Source: Limnobacter sp. MED105
GTDB lineage: Bacteria > Pseudomonadota > Gammaproteobacteria > Burkholderiales > Burkholderiaceae_B
DNA: 64,000 nt
Assembly: GCF_000170915.1 (NCBI RefSeq)
Contig: NZ_ABCT01000013.1
Span: 50,580 to 114,579, forward strand
Reading direction: 5' to 3'
Part shown: piece after piece, positions 1-8,034 of the stretch
Numbering within the stretch: position 1 is the stretch's first letter
How the letters are laid out: each line of letters opens with the position of its first letter
Position numbers and translations under genes: made by a program
The notes under the pieces: model-generated
Seen by the model: only the letters and a program-made list of their open reading frames with translations
The model's database searches: none
Told to the model about the DNA's origin: nothing

Positions 1-126
1 AGTGGGTTGCCAGCGTGGGACAGCGCTGTGGAGCGCGCTTTGCAGCGTTCCAGCCCACTACCCAGGGCTGAAGACGGTTCAGTCGAACCGGTGCTTGTCC
101 TCTCATTCCGTCCAAAAGACGTTTAA
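1..126 (+). CDS. tolA: TolA C-terminal fragment (partial)
   Basis: The window opens inside a reading frame that encodes about 41 residues and ends at a TAA at 124-126. The visible end contains LPAWDSAVERALQRSSPLP followed by a segment ending VLVLSFRPKDV. This is typical of the TolA C-terminal domain, which binds Pal/TolB-side partners and colicins in the periplasm. TolB starts 14 bases later, in the standard tolQRA-tolB-pal-cpoB order. Only the last fragment is visible, so the call rests on this short tail and on synteny. Confidence 0.8.
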   Translation, partial: SGLPAWDSAVERALQRSSPLPRAEDGSVEPVLVLSFRPKDV

Positions 127-140
127 TTCATAGTGAAACA

Positions 141-1478
141 ATGAACTACGCCAACCAAGCCATGCATTTACAACAATCAACCACCCTGTGGGACCGCCTG
201 CGTCGATCCGCAAGCATCCTGCTGGCCTTCTTTGCCCTGGTAACCATGACAGTGCCGGCGCAAGCGCAACTGAAAATTGACATTACCGGAGTGGGTGCAA
301 ATCAAATCGCCTTTTCGGCGGCACCATTTCAGGGCAATCAGGGTTTGCCTGAAGACATTAAAAAGGTGATTGAAGACGATTTGGTGCGCAGCGGATTTTT
401 CCGCTCTATCAATACCACCAGCAATGTTGAATTGAATGAGTCCACGCTAATCGATCCTTCCGCTTGGAAATCAATTGGCGTAGACGCCCTGATCGTGGGT
501 TCAGTGAAAAAGCTGCCAGATGGGCGCCTGGACTTGCGCTTTAACCTGCACGACACTGCCCAGCAGAAGTCACTCGGCAAATTCAGCTACGTGATTGCCC
601 CCTCGGCTTTGCGCCTGCATGCTCACAAAATTGCCGATTTTGTATACGAAAAAATGCTGGGCGAGAAAGGTGTGTTTTCCACGCGCCTGGCCTATGTTGA
701 GAAAGCCCCTGGTCGCTACCGCCTGATTATTGCGGATGCCGATGGCGCCAACCCACAAGTGGCGCTGGCCTCCAAAGAACCCATTATTTCGCCAGCTTGG
801 TCGCCAGACGGCACGCAACTTGCCTATGTTTCCTTCGAAACTCGCAAACCTGTTGTATTTGTTCACACACTTGCAACAGGTCGCCGCAAGGCTCTGGCGA
901 ATTTCAAAGGCAGCAACAGTGCACCGGCGTGGTCATCGAATGGCCAGCAACTTGCAGTGGTGCTGACCAAAGATGGTGGGTCACAAATTTTCTCGATGAA
1001 TGCCGATGGATCGAGCCTGAACCGATTGACCAGCACAGGTGGAATCAACACCGAACCTGCGTACAGTCACGATGGCAGAAGCATCTATTTCACTTCTGAT
1101 CGTGGAGGTGGCCCACAAATTTATCGAATGAGCACAAATGGCGGTGATGCGACACGTGTGACATTCGAAGGTGGATACAATATCTCGCCTCGAATTAGTC
1201 CCGATGACAAAACATTGACATATGTGACTCGTCGAGACGGGCAATTTCGAATTGCCGCACTGGATTTGGCAGGTGGCACAGAAATGCTGCTGACAAATAC
1301 CGGGCGGGACGAAAGCCCAAGTTTCGCGCCGAATGGGCGTTACATTTTGTATGCGACCAAGTCGGGCGGCAAAGGGACCCTGGCCGTGGTGTCAAAAGAT
1401 GGACGAATCAAGTACACCTTGAGCAGTTCGGGCGCTGACATTTCGGAACCCACCTGGGGCCCGTTCATAAACGATTGA
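141..1478 (+). CDS. tolB: Tol-Pal system protein TolB
   Basis: Periplasmic beta-propeller protein of the Tol-Pal complex, which links inner membrane, peptidoglycan and outer membrane during constriction. The 445-residue product starts with a long signal peptide (hydrophobic core about residues 25-38, predicted cleavage after AQA at about 42). An N-terminal TolB domain follows (about 43-150). Five propeller motifs of the SPAWSPDGTQLAYVS type come next (APAWSSNGQQ, EPAYSHDGRS, SPRISPDDKT, SPSFAPNGRY). Length and order match the family. The Shine-Dalgarno is weak. An in-frame ATG at 162 is an alternative start that would shorten the n-region. Confidence 0.97.
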   Translation: MNYANQAMHLQQSTTLWDRLRRSASILLAFFALVTMTVPAQAQLKIDITGVGANQIAFSAAPFQGNQGLPEDIKKVIEDDLVRSGFFRSINTTSNVELNESTLIDPSAWKSIGVDALIVGSVKKLPDGRLDLRFNLHDTAQQKSLGKFSYVIAPSALRLHAHKIADFVYEKMLGEKGVFSTRLAYVEKAPGRYRLIIADADGANPQVALASKEPIISPAWSPDGTQLAYVSFETRKPVVFVHTLATGRRKALANFKGSNSAPAWSSNGQQLAVVLTKDGGSQIFSMNADGSSLNRLTSTGGINTEPAYSHDGRSIYFTSDRGGGPQIYRMSTNGGDATRVTFEGGYNISPRISPDDKTLTYVTRRDGQFRIAALDLAGGTEMLLTNTGRDESPSFAPNGRYILYATKSGGKGTLAVVSKDGRIKYTLSSSGADISEPTWGPFIND

Positions 1479-1480
1479 TT

Positions 1481-1508
1481 TTGAATTTGTTTTAACTGGT
1501 TTTACACT
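1481..1508 (+). promoter_or_regulatory. candidate sigma-70 promoter for pal
   Basis: In the 57-base tolB-pal gap, TTGAAT (1481-1486) and TACACT (1503-1508) are separated by 16 bases. A separate pal-cpoB promoter is known in related operons. Here it is only a motif match. Confidence 0.3.
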
Positions 1509-1535
1509 AAACACTCTTTAGGTCTGGAGAAAAAA

Positions 1536-2060
1536 ATGAAACACTCAATGGTCAAGTACTTGGCGATTTCCGCAATGGTGGCCGTATTGGCCGCTTGTAG
1601 CTCTGCCGTTCCTTTGAACGACAAGCCTACAGTTGAATCAAAAACCGGCACAGCACCTGGTTCTGACGGCCGCGCCGTACCAACAGTAACCCCAGGCGAT
1701 GCCGATCCTCTGAACGATCCGCAAGGCGTACTGGCCAAGCGCAGCGTCTACTTCGACTACGACAGCTACACTGTCAAGTCCGAGTACCGTGAGCTGGTTC
1801 AAAACCACGCCAAGTACCTGGTTGCCAACCCCAACCGCAAAGTTGTTGTTCAAGGCAACACCGACGAACGCGGTGGCGCTGAATACAACCTGGCTTTGGG
1901 CCAGCGCCGTGCTGATGCAGTAAAAACACTGATGCTGGCATTGGGCGTAAAAGAAGGTCAAATTGAAACAGTCAGCTTTGGCAAAGAAAAGCCAAAAGCA
2001 ACTGGCAGCAATGAAGCCGCTTATGCCGAAAACCGTCGTTCTGACATCGTTTACCAGTAA
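1536..2060 (+). CDS. pal: Peptidoglycan-associated lipoprotein Pal
   Basis: Outer-membrane lipoprotein that binds peptidoglycan and TolB. The 174-residue product has a lipoprotein signal ending VLAAC, which makes Cys21 the acylation site. A low-complexity linker (to about residue 65) and an OmpA-like peptidoglycan-binding domain follow. That domain shows NTDERGGAEYNLALGQRRA, with the Asp and Arg that bind diaminopimelate in the family. The start is supported by CTGGAG seven bases upstream. It lies between tolB and cpoB and is probably cotranscribed with both. Confidence 0.97.
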   Translation: MKHSMVKYLAISAMVAVLAACSSAVPLNDKPTVESKTGTAPGSDGRAVPTVTPGDADPLNDPQGVLAKRSVYFDYDSYTVKSEYRELVQNHAKYLVANPNRKVVVQGNTDERGGAEYNLALGQRRADAVKTLMLALGVKEGQIETVSFGKEKPKATGSNEAAYAENRRSDIVYQ

Positions 2061-2078
2061 TCAAGGAAACTATTCGAG

Positions 2079-2825
2079 ATGACTTTTAACATCAAGCAAA
2101 AAGCCTGGGCAATCGCCCTGTTCTGCGCCTTTGCATCCAATTCCGCATTTGCGATATTTGATGACACGGAAGCACGCAAGGCAATTCTGGACTTGCGCCA
2201 GCAGGTTAAAGTGCTTGAAGATCGGGTTGCTCGAATGGAATCTGCGAATCAGGGGCAGCTGTCACTGGCTCAGTCCCTAAGTGAAAAAGACCGAGAGATC
2301 GCCCGCTTGCGTGGTGATCTCGAAGTCGCCAACAACAACATTCGAAAGCTGCAGGAAGACAATCGTTTACTGTATACAAACCTTGACGACCGCCTCAAGA
2401 AGCTTGAACCGAAAGCCGTTCAACTTGATGGCGAAGAACTCACGGTTCCCCCCGAACAATTCAATGATTACCAGGCCGGACTTGACCATTTCAAGGCTGG
2501 CAACTACAAAGACGCAGCCCTGCAATTTCAGGATTTCCTGAACAAGTACAAGCAAAGCAAGCTTGAACCTCAGGTCCGTTACTTCTTGGGCAGTACCCAA
2601 TTTGCGCAAGGCGAATATAAAACCGCCTTGGTCACGCAACGCGATCTGGCGAAAGATTTTCCGGACAGCCCGCGCGCGCCTGACGCATTGCTTAGCATGG
2701 CCAGTTCACAGCTGGAGCTGAAAAGCATCCCTGGTGCAAAAAAAACCTTGGGTGAACTGATTGCCAAATACCCCAACAGCCCCGCCGCAGCGAGCGCCAA
2801 GGCGCGGCTCGAAGCGCTGAAATAA
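2079..2825 (+). CDS. cpoB: Cell division coordinator CpoB (YbgF)
   Basis: Periplasmic protein that couples Tol-Pal energy use to peptidoglycan synthesis at the septum. The 248-residue product has a signal peptide with likely cleavage after SAFA (about residue 25). A coiled-coil trimerisation segment rich in Leu/Arg/Asp heptads follows (about 35-105). Tetratricopeptide repeats occupy about 125-248, with the typical YFLGSTQFAQGEYKTAL pattern. It starts 18 bases after pal and is the last gene of the tol cluster here. Confidence 0.93.
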   Translation: MTFNIKQKAWAIALFCAFASNSAFAIFDDTEARKAILDLRQQVKVLEDRVARMESANQGQLSLAQSLSEKDREIARLRGDLEVANNNIRKLQEDNRLLYTNLDDRLKKLEPKAVQLDGEELTVPPEQFNDYQAGLDHFKAGNYKDAALQFQDFLNKYKQSKLEPQVRYFLGSTQFAQGEYKTALVTQRDLAKDFPDSPRAPDALLSMASSQLELKSIPGAKKTLGELIAKYPNSPAAASAKARLEALK

Positions 2826-2881
2826 TCACACAAAAGTAATCACACCCTGTGCGCCCGTAAACGGGTAGACCCAGTTAAAAT

Positions 2882-2909
2882 ACCGGCACTTCAACACAAA
2901 GGTGCCGGT
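2882..2909 (+). promoter_or_regulatory. hairpin overlapping the ribosome-binding site of the YeeE gene
   Basis: An 8-bp perfect inverted repeat (ACCGGCAC at 2882-2889, GTGCCGGT at 2902-2909) encloses a 12-base loop and ends two bases before the ATG at 2912. The only Shine-Dalgarno candidate, AAGGTG (2899-2904), sits partly in its 3' arm. It could be the tol terminator (no T-tract) or a structure that limits translation initiation. Confidence 0.45.
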
Positions 2910-2911
2910 TC

Positions 2912-4027
2912 ATGGAAGAAATCAACCTTAGCAGCATTCAAAGCACTGTGCTTTGGGCCACATTTGCCGTGGGCCTTGCCTTCGGTGCCATTTCCCATCG
3001 CACCCATTTTTGTACCATGGGTGCAATTGCTGACGTGTTCAACTTTGGTGACTGGAACCGCATGCGCATGTGGCTGCTGGCAATCGCCGTTGCCGCACTT
3101 GGCCTTCAGGGCCTAAGTATCACAGGACATGCCAACCTCAACGACACTATTTTCTTGAACAGTCAGTGGTCTTGGTTGTCAGGTATTGTTGGCGGCTTGC
3201 TGTTCGGCGCAGGCATGGTATTGGCTTCGGGCTGCGGCAGCAAAACCTTGATTCGCCTTGGCGCAGGCAATTTGAAAGCCCTCATGGTTTTCGTGATTAT
3301 GGGAATTACCGCGTACATGACCCTCAAAGGGGTTTTCGGCGTATTTCGCGCCAATTACCTGGACCCTATTCGTTTTGAATTCAGCAGCAGCCCTTATTTG
3401 CCTGAGCTTTTGGCCAATCTGTTCAGCCAGGAACCCGCTGCCCTGACATCCATTTTTGCCATCGCACTGCCTGTAATCCTGTTGATCGTGGCACTGGGAA
3501 GCAAATCAGCCTGGAACAGAGAAGTGATTGTTGGCGGTGCCGGCGTGGGCTTAACCATTGTGGCGGCTTGGTGGGTGGTGTTCCAGGTGGCTTACATTCC
3601 CGAACACCCAGATACTCTTGAAGCGGCCTATTTGGGCACCTACGCAAACCGTGCGGAAGGCTTCAGCTTCGTGGCACCCTATGCTTACACGCTGGAATGG
3701 CTGATGTTTTTCTCAGACGTGACGCGGGTTCTTACCGTAGGAGTAGTGGCTTGCTTCGGGGTCATTTTGGGAGCCACCGCCAGCGCGTTATTAGAAAAAT
3801 CGTTTCGCTGGGAAACATTCCAAGGCGTTGAAGACACGGCCAACCACACAGTCGGCGCAGTACTCATGGGTGTCGGTGGCGTACTTGCCCTGGGCTGCAC
3901 CGTGGGCCAGGGGCTAAGCGGCGTAAGCACCCTGTCACTTGCATCATTCGTGGCTTTGGGCAGCATAGTTGTTGGCGCAATGGGAGCATTGAAGTATCAA
4001 ATGTGGCGCGTTGAGCGCATGGTTTAA
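2912..4027 (+). CDS. YeeE/YedE (TsuA-like) sulfur-compound permease
   Basis: Inner-membrane protein of the YeeE/YedE family (DUF395), whose characterised members import thiosulfate or related sulfur species. The 371 residues form many hydrophobic segments. Family cysteine motifs are present: HFCTMGAIAD near residue 35, GSGCGSKTL-type sequence (ASGCGSKTLIRLGAGNLKA) near 110, and ALGCTVGQGLSG near 330. These conserved cysteines form the relay path in TsuA. The full-length single-chain form carries both halves of the family. It stands alone between cpoB and the tRNA gene. The substrate is inferred; thiosulfate would suit a sulfur-oxidising betaproteobacterium. Confidence 0.88.
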   Translation: MEEINLSSIQSTVLWATFAVGLAFGAISHRTHFCTMGAIADVFNFGDWNRMRMWLLAIAVAALGLQGLSITGHANLNDTIFLNSQWSWLSGIVGGLLFGAGMVLASGCGSKTLIRLGAGNLKALMVFVIMGITAYMTLKGVFGVFRANYLDPIRFEFSSSPYLPELLANLFSQEPAALTSIFAIALPVILLIVALGSKSAWNREVIVGGAGVGLTIVAAWWVVFQVAYIPEHPDTLEAAYLGTYANRAEGFSFVAPYAYTLEWLMFFSDVTRVLTVGVVACFGVILGATASALLEKSFRWETFQGVEDTANHTVGAVLMGVGGVLALGCTVGQGLSGVSTLSLASFVALGSIVVGAMGALKYQMWRVERMV

Positions 4028-4037
4028 CTTTCATGAC

Positions 4038-4065
4038 AAAGAAGTGATGAAGCGCTTCTTTTTTT
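4038..4065 (+). terminator. rho-independent terminator after the YeeE gene
   Basis: AAAGAAG (4038-4044) pairs with CTTCTTT (4055-4061) and is followed by a T run, 11 bases after the stop codon. Confidence 0.6.
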
Positions 4066-4077
4066 AAGAAAGCTCAG

Positions 4078-4084
4078 TTATACT
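4078..4084 (+). promoter_or_regulatory. -10 element of the tRNA-Met promoter
   Basis: TTATACT lies 10-11 bases before the first tRNA base, the expected place for a -10 box. No good -35 match is seen. Confidence 0.35.
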
Positions 4085-4094
4085 CTCGGTCTTC

Positions 4095-4171
<77 letters not shown>

Positions 4172-4178
4172 CGAATTA

Positions 4179-4215
4179 AAAAGTCTAAGTCTCACAAGGA
4201 CTTAGGCTTTTTTTC
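4179..4215 (+). terminator. terminator brought by the element, just downstream of tRNA-Met
   Basis: AAGTCTAAGTC pairs with GACTTAGGCTT (one G-T pair) around a short loop and is followed by seven or more T residues. It sits eight bases after the tRNA, inside the element. It can end tRNA transcription in place of the original terminator, now displaced to 19057-19086. Confidence 0.72.
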
Positions 4216-4227
4216 ATTTCAAGCCAT

Positions 4228-4244
4228 GTATCCGGTTAGGGATA
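4228..4244. repeat. GTATCCGGT arm-site candidate within a small palindrome
   Basis: GTATCC (4228-4233) and GGATAC (4239-4244) form an inverted repeat in front of the integrase gene. ATGTATCCGGT (4226-4236) recurs at the other end of the element (18934-18944), and the 9-base core also occurs at 18913-18921. Possible integrase arm-type binding sites or an operator. Confidence 0.4.
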
Positions 4245-4249
4245 CGATC

Positions 4250-5782
4250 ATGAGAATGCCCCCCAGAGTTTGCAAGACCCCGCGCGGGATCTACGTCTTT
4301 CGCTATTACGTCCACGGCATAGAAAAAAGACTCAGCCTGAAAACCCGAGATCCCCAGCGGGCGCGTTACTTGGGTTATCTTCTGAACCATGAGCTTGAAT
4401 CGATGAGGCATTGGGGCGCGGAGATGAAGAATTACGGTAAACCAAAAGTTGAGGGGCTAAACCCTTCGAAATTGGAGATCATCAGTTCGACAGATGGTCA
4501 AATTCGATTCACCGACATAAAAGACGAAAAGGAGGCCGCCCTTGCGTTCAAATTGGCTTCCGAGTATGCAGCTAGCCAACAGGCCCAGAAAACGCAACAG
4601 CGCCCCCAGAATCGATCCGAAAGGGCATCAGATCCGATTGAACCCGATCAGCCATTAAGCAAAGATCAAGAAGAAATCTTGGCACTGCGTAAAGCAATGT
4701 CCGAAACCTTGGCAACCATTTCACCTGAATCCGCAAAATTCGAAATTGCGATTGAAAAATACCGAATCATCGAGAGCAGGCGCATAGACTCCAAATCGGT
4801 TTACGAGATCCTTGGGACGGTCAAAGCATTTCAGGCACGCAATCCCAAAGCAAAGAAGTTGGGTGATGTGACCAAAAAGATGGCGTTGGACTATTACACC
4901 GAATTGATGGGATCCAATCTGTCATTAACCACGGTGGACAAAAAGATCAAATTTTTGAAAAGCTTTTTCCGAGTGGCAATCGAACAAGACTTGTTGAAGA
5001 CTGCCAACCCGTTTGAAACCATTAAGGTTGCTACCAAAAAGCAGATCAAGGCCCAACAGATCAATTACAGCCCTTTTACTCAAAAGGAATTGAATCGGAT
5101 ATTTGATCCGGCCACATACTTTGAATTTTTCGAACTCAACCCCTCCTATGTTTTGATTCCTGTTATTGCTCTTTATACGGGGGCAAGAGCGGAGGAAATC
5201 GCTTCGATGCGGGTTCATGAACTCGAAGAAGAGGATGGTGTGTGGTTCATCAGGGCACCCAAAGAGCGCGTCAAAAATACCAACTCAATCCGGAAAATTG
5301 TGTTTAGCCAGCAACTCGAGGGACTGGTTCTGAAAGCGATGCAACACATTGCAAGCTTCAAGAAACCCAATGATCCACTCTTTTACCTGACCGATGGCAA
5401 GAACGGTTACAACAAGGCACTAACCTCGCGTTGGGGTCTTTACTTGGATTCACTGGACATTAAAGCCAAAGACAAAGTATTCCATAGCCTGCGCCACACA
5501 TTTATCTCAGAGATGACCAACACGGGCTGCAACACAGTTTTGCTGATGCGTTTAGTCGGTCACATTGACGAACGATTTGGCACTGTCCCTGTGAGCACAA
5601 CCCACCAAGAGGTCTACAACAAACAGGAAAAGCCGATCAAGGCATTGCAACACCTAGCGGGGCAATTGACATGCGAACCGTCAGTTGCGTTCAAACAGGC
5701 TTTCCTGGATTGGTCTGAAAAATTCGTTCAGGCAGGCGAACCAGAGGTGCGGACGCGAAACCTTCGGAACACATCGGATTAA
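4250..5782 (+). CDS. int: tyrosine-type site-specific integrase
   Basis: Catalyses integration and excision at the tRNA-Met att site. Counted from the ATG at 4250 (510 residues), the catalytic set is visible: R313 in YTGARAEEIA, H412 and R415 in HSLRHTF, H438 in LVGH and the nucleophile Y456 in QEVYN. The N-terminus (RVCKTPRGIYVFRYYVHG) resembles the short beta domain of phage-type integrases. A long linker and a SAM-like core-binding domain (about 175-260) come before the catalytic domain. An ATG at 4226 is in frame but has no ribosome-binding site. TTAGGGA lies seven bases before 4250, so I prefer the latter. Two spaced ATGs (4250, 4256) leave slight uncertainty. Confidence 0.93.
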   Translation: MRMPPRVCKTPRGIYVFRYYVHGIEKRLSLKTRDPQRARYLGYLLNHELESMRHWGAEMKNYGKPKVEGLNPSKLEIISSTDGQIRFTDIKDEKEAALAFKLASEYAASQQAQKTQQRPQNRSERASDPIEPDQPLSKDQEEILALRKAMSETLATISPESAKFEIAIEKYRIIESRRIDSKSVYEILGTVKAFQARNPKAKKLGDVTKKMALDYYTELMGSNLSLTTVDKKIKFLKSFFRVAIEQDLLKTANPFETIKVATKKQIKAQQINYSPFTQKELNRIFDPATYFEFFELNPSYVLIPVIALYTGARAEEIASMRVHELEEEDGVWFIRAPKERVKNTNSIRKIVFSQQLEGLVLKAMQHIASFKKPNDPLFYLTDGKNGYNKALTSRWGLYLDSLDIKAKDKVFHSLRHTFISEMTNTGCNTVLLMRLVGHIDERFGTVPVSTTHQEVYNKQEKPIKALQHLAGQLTCEPSVAFKQAFLDWSEKFVQAGEPEVRTRNLRNTSD

Positions 5783-5951
5783 ATTACCGCAAAGTCCGAA
5801 ACCTAAATTCGCACAACAATCTGTGCAAATTGTTGGCCTTAGATTTTTAGGGGTCAATCGGTTCCAATTCCTTGCTCTTTAATTTGCATAACATCATGTG
5901 TTAATTGCCTTGCGGTCGTGTCTGGCCTTGTTGGGTAATTTGCGCAAAATG

Positions 5952-5960
5952 TTATGCACA
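5952..5960 (+). promoter_or_regulatory. DnaA-box match
   Basis: TTATGCACA matches the DnaA consensus TTWTNCACA at every position. It lies 144 bases before the first iteron. Confidence 0.5.
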
Positions 5961-6053
5961 GGCGGAAACTCGTTGACTCAGTCTTAAGCCTCGCAGAGGA
6001 AAGGGCTGGGCGTAGCCCTGGAGGGATCACCAAAAAAGGTGGGGTTAAAACCA

Positions 6054-6265
6054 GCGACGCCACCTTGGGGGGGCTAGCATCGGGGGGGGAATCGCATCGG
6101 AAATTGTGGTCGTTTCAACACAATTTTGTGCTAATTCAACACATTTTTATCGTGGGAGCCATAATCCAAATTGTGGTCGTTTCAACACAATTTTGTGCTG
6201 ATTTAACACATTTTTCATGCGGGGTTTAAGGCGACGCCCACCTCGGGGGGGCTAGGCATCGGGGG
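6054..6265 (+). repeat. duplicated G-rich block
   Basis: Two near-identical units lie at 6054-6086 and 6231-6265. Each begins GCGACGCC, continues with CACC, then a run of seven G, CTAG(G)CATC and five or more G. They flank the first iteron cluster. Each is preceded by a GGGGTT(T)AA motif. Role unknown. Confidence 0.7.
6104..6210 (+). repeat. iteron cluster 1 (four units)
   Basis: TTGTGGTCGTTTCAACACA occurs at 6104-6122 and 6171-6189. Each copy is followed 22 bases later by a diverged unit, TTGTGCTAATTCAACACA (6126-6143) or TTGTGCTGATTTAACACA (6193-6210). The 22-base spacing equals two helical turns, as in iteron origins. Confidence 0.85.
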
Positions 6266-6368
6266 TCAAAAAGTGCTGAGCGAACGCGAACACTTTTCCT
6301 AGATATTCTATATATCTATTCTTAAGGGACTCCGAGACCCGCTACCAGCAACCTTCTCCAGCCATCGA

Positions 6369-6454
6369 TTGTGGTGGTTTCAACACATTTTTGTGGTGGT
6401 TTCAACACATTAATTGTGGTGGTTTCAACACAATTTTGTGGTGGTTTCAACACA
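6369..6454 (+). repeat. iteron cluster 2 (four identical units)
   Basis: TTGTGGTGGTTTCAACACA occurs exactly at 6369-6387, 6391-6409, 6414-6432 and 6436-6454. Start-to-start distances are 22, 23 and 22 bases. The last unit abuts a candidate rep promoter, so initiator binding could also repress its own gene. Confidence 0.9.
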
Positions 6455-6482
6455 TTGACAAAAGCAATTAATTTTATAATTT
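6455..6482 (+). promoter_or_regulatory. candidate rep promoter overlapping the iteron edge
   Basis: TTGACA (6455-6460) follows the last iteron directly. TAATTT (6477-6482, spacing 16) or TATAAT (6475-6480, spacing 14) could be the -10. A second option is TTGACT at about 6517-6522 with TAATCA 17 bases on. Confidence 0.42.
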
Positions 6483-6573
6483 GAATTGAAATCAACAATT
6501 AACTCACTTGCACGTGTTGACTTTTACAACTCTTTTTCGTAATCAATTAGAGGAGATTAAAAAAGGAATTTAA

Positions 6574-7035
6574 ATGGAATCAACAACAAGAGAACTGAGT
6601 GACGTTTTGGAAAATAATCTAGGCTTCGCAGCAGATGAAAAGTTTGACATCAGTATTAAAGACAAACGAGCGAAAGCGGGGCAAGAATTCGCTCTTGTTT
6701 TTCTGGAAAACCTCTCAAGCGTAATAGACAATCTGTCTAAGATGGAATTTAAAGTTCTGATCGCAATAGTCAAAATATGCCAGTTTAATAACGTCTACAA
6801 AGTCACACACGAATTGATTTCCAAGAGCAGCGGCATTGAACGCTCAAACGTGACACGATCAATTAAAAAGCTAAAAGAAAAAGGCTATATCTTGGTTGAT
6901 GAGGAAACAAAGACTGAGTTCGTCAATCCTAATGTTTTCATGAAAGGCTCGTTACACTTGTTCAAAGGAAGTAACACATACCGGAAGATTAAAGAAGGAA
7001 AAATCAATTCCGGAGGACTTCCACAAGCGTTCTAA
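6574..7035 (+). CDS. RepL-like winged-helix replication initiator
   Basis: Probable initiator of the adjacent iteron origin. The 153-residue protein has a winged-helix core at about 50-110. It reads LSKMEFKVLIAIVKIC, then a recognition-helix stretch (SGIERSNVTRSIKKLKEKGY), a wing, and the closing FVNPNVFMKGS. That ending is very like the NPxxxxKG signature of RepL-family plasmid replication proteins (PF05732, recalled from memory). AAGGAA lies a few bases before the ATG. Its size and its position next to iterons support replication, but a MarR-like regulator is an alternative. Base composition is AT-rich compared with the core genome. Confidence 0.66.
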   Translation: MESTTRELSDVLENNLGFAADEKFDISIKDKRAKAGQEFALVFLENLSSVIDNLSKMEFKVLIAIVKICQFNNVYKVTHELISKSSGIERSNVTRSIKKLKEKGYILVDEETKTEFVNPNVFMKGSLHLFKGSNTYRKIKEGKINSGGLPQAF

Positions 7036-7103
7036 AATAAAACCGATCACCAATTTAAATCACAATTTATAACATTGGTGTATCTGATGAAGCACAAATA
7101 CGG

Positions 7104-7634
7104 GTGCATATTTTATTAACGTATTGCGAGCAATATCAACACGAACTTTTTACAGACGAAGAACAACAAGAAAATAGCGGTGGTAGCATGAAAAAAATGA
7201 AACTAAGTAAAGAACAACAAGACTTGTTAAAAATTTTGTTAAGCAAAGCTTTTGCACCAACCAGCATTGGATTAATAAACGCTTACGATGAATTCAATTA
7301 TCAAAATATAAACTGGGACTTTGGCCACCCAGATTATTGGTGTAGATACAGTGAAAGAGAAATCAGGCATTTCAGAGTATTAGCGAAAATATATGAAGCA
7401 TATAAAAGTGGCCAGCCTATGCAAGTAGAATTTCATATCTGCATCGTTAATAACAACGAATCCCCAATTACTTTTAAATTCAGCGAAAAAGAAAACTCAA
7501 CGGATACAAGAAGCGAAATTTACGAACATCCGCTTTACTTGTTTCTGAAAATGCAGGAAGAAAAAAAGGCAATGTGCGAAGGCTTGGTAGTAACTGACGA
7601 GCCGACGCAAAGCAAGGGACGAGCGCGATTATGA
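7104..7634 (+). CDS. hypothetical protein of the element
   Basis: I do not recognise this protein. Read from a GTG at 7104 it has 176 residues. An ATG at 7188 (148 residues) is equally possible and gives a lysine-rich start (MKKMKLSKEQQDLLKILL). The body is acidic to neutral, with aromatic-rich segments (NYQNINWDFGHPDYWCRYSE) and a beta-looking stretch (VEFHICIVNNNESPITFKF). There is no signal peptide or membrane segment. It follows the RepL-like gene by 68 bases in the same direction and ends at its own terminator, so a replication, copy-control or maintenance role is possible but unproven. Confidence 0.6.
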   Translation: MHILLTYCEQYQHELFTDEEQQENSGGSMKKMKLSKEQQDLLKILLSKAFAPTSIGLINAYDEFNYQNINWDFGHPDYWCRYSEREIRHFRVLAKIYEAYKSGQPMQVEFHICIVNNNESPITFKFSEKENSTDTRSEIYEHPLYLFLKMQEEKKAMCEGLVVTDEPTQSKGRARL

Positions 7635-7658
7635 TGATAAATTTCGTCAATAACTGAG

Positions 7659-7684
7659 AAGGTGTAGTGATATACACCTTTTTG
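7659..7684 (+). terminator. rho-independent terminator after the hypothetical gene
   Basis: AAGGTGTA (7659-7666) pairs with TACACCTT (7673-7680) and is followed by a short T run, 25 bases after the stop codon. Confidence 0.65.
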
Positions 7685-8034
7685 CTCCGCAACAAAGTTA
7701 CATTCGCAGCCAATCTTCTTTCAGCTATAAGCCTATCCCGCTCTTTAATGAAAATTAAATAATTTGGATGGGCATGGTGAAAGGATGAACGAAATCCAAT
7801 CATTAGAACACCCAGCAACGATGAAAGCACTAGCCACACCAATCATTTAAATGCATCGGGTAGCCTACAACTCGAGCCATCCAAACCGAATCAATCGGAT
7901 GAAAACCCCCACCCAAAACCGACCAAGTTAAGCCCCAAAACGGATGCAGGTCAAAAACGTGTAACGGCCTGTTTGCAATCTGTAGCAGGGGTTTTGTCTT
8001 TAGTGCCCCTCCCTTTTAAGGGGGGATAGGCACC

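Larger units (their letters stand above)
5783..6573. other. plasmid-type replication origin region (oriV candidate), no gene
   Basis: This 790-base stretch has no convincing gene. It holds a DnaA-box match, two iteron clusters, a duplicated G-rich block and an AT-rich tract (6455-6510), then the ribosome-binding site of the RepL-like gene. This arrangement is that of an iteron-controlled theta origin. Function is inferred from the pattern. Confidence 0.72.

Noticed and set aside
5954..6229. 91-codon frame across the first iteron cluster
   Set aside because: The repeated DNA explains its repeated peptide pieces. There is no ribosome-binding site and no plausible protein character.
7777..7850. 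short frame of about 21 codons in the oriT-candidate region
   Set aside because: Too short and lacks a well-spaced ribosome-binding site; no other support.
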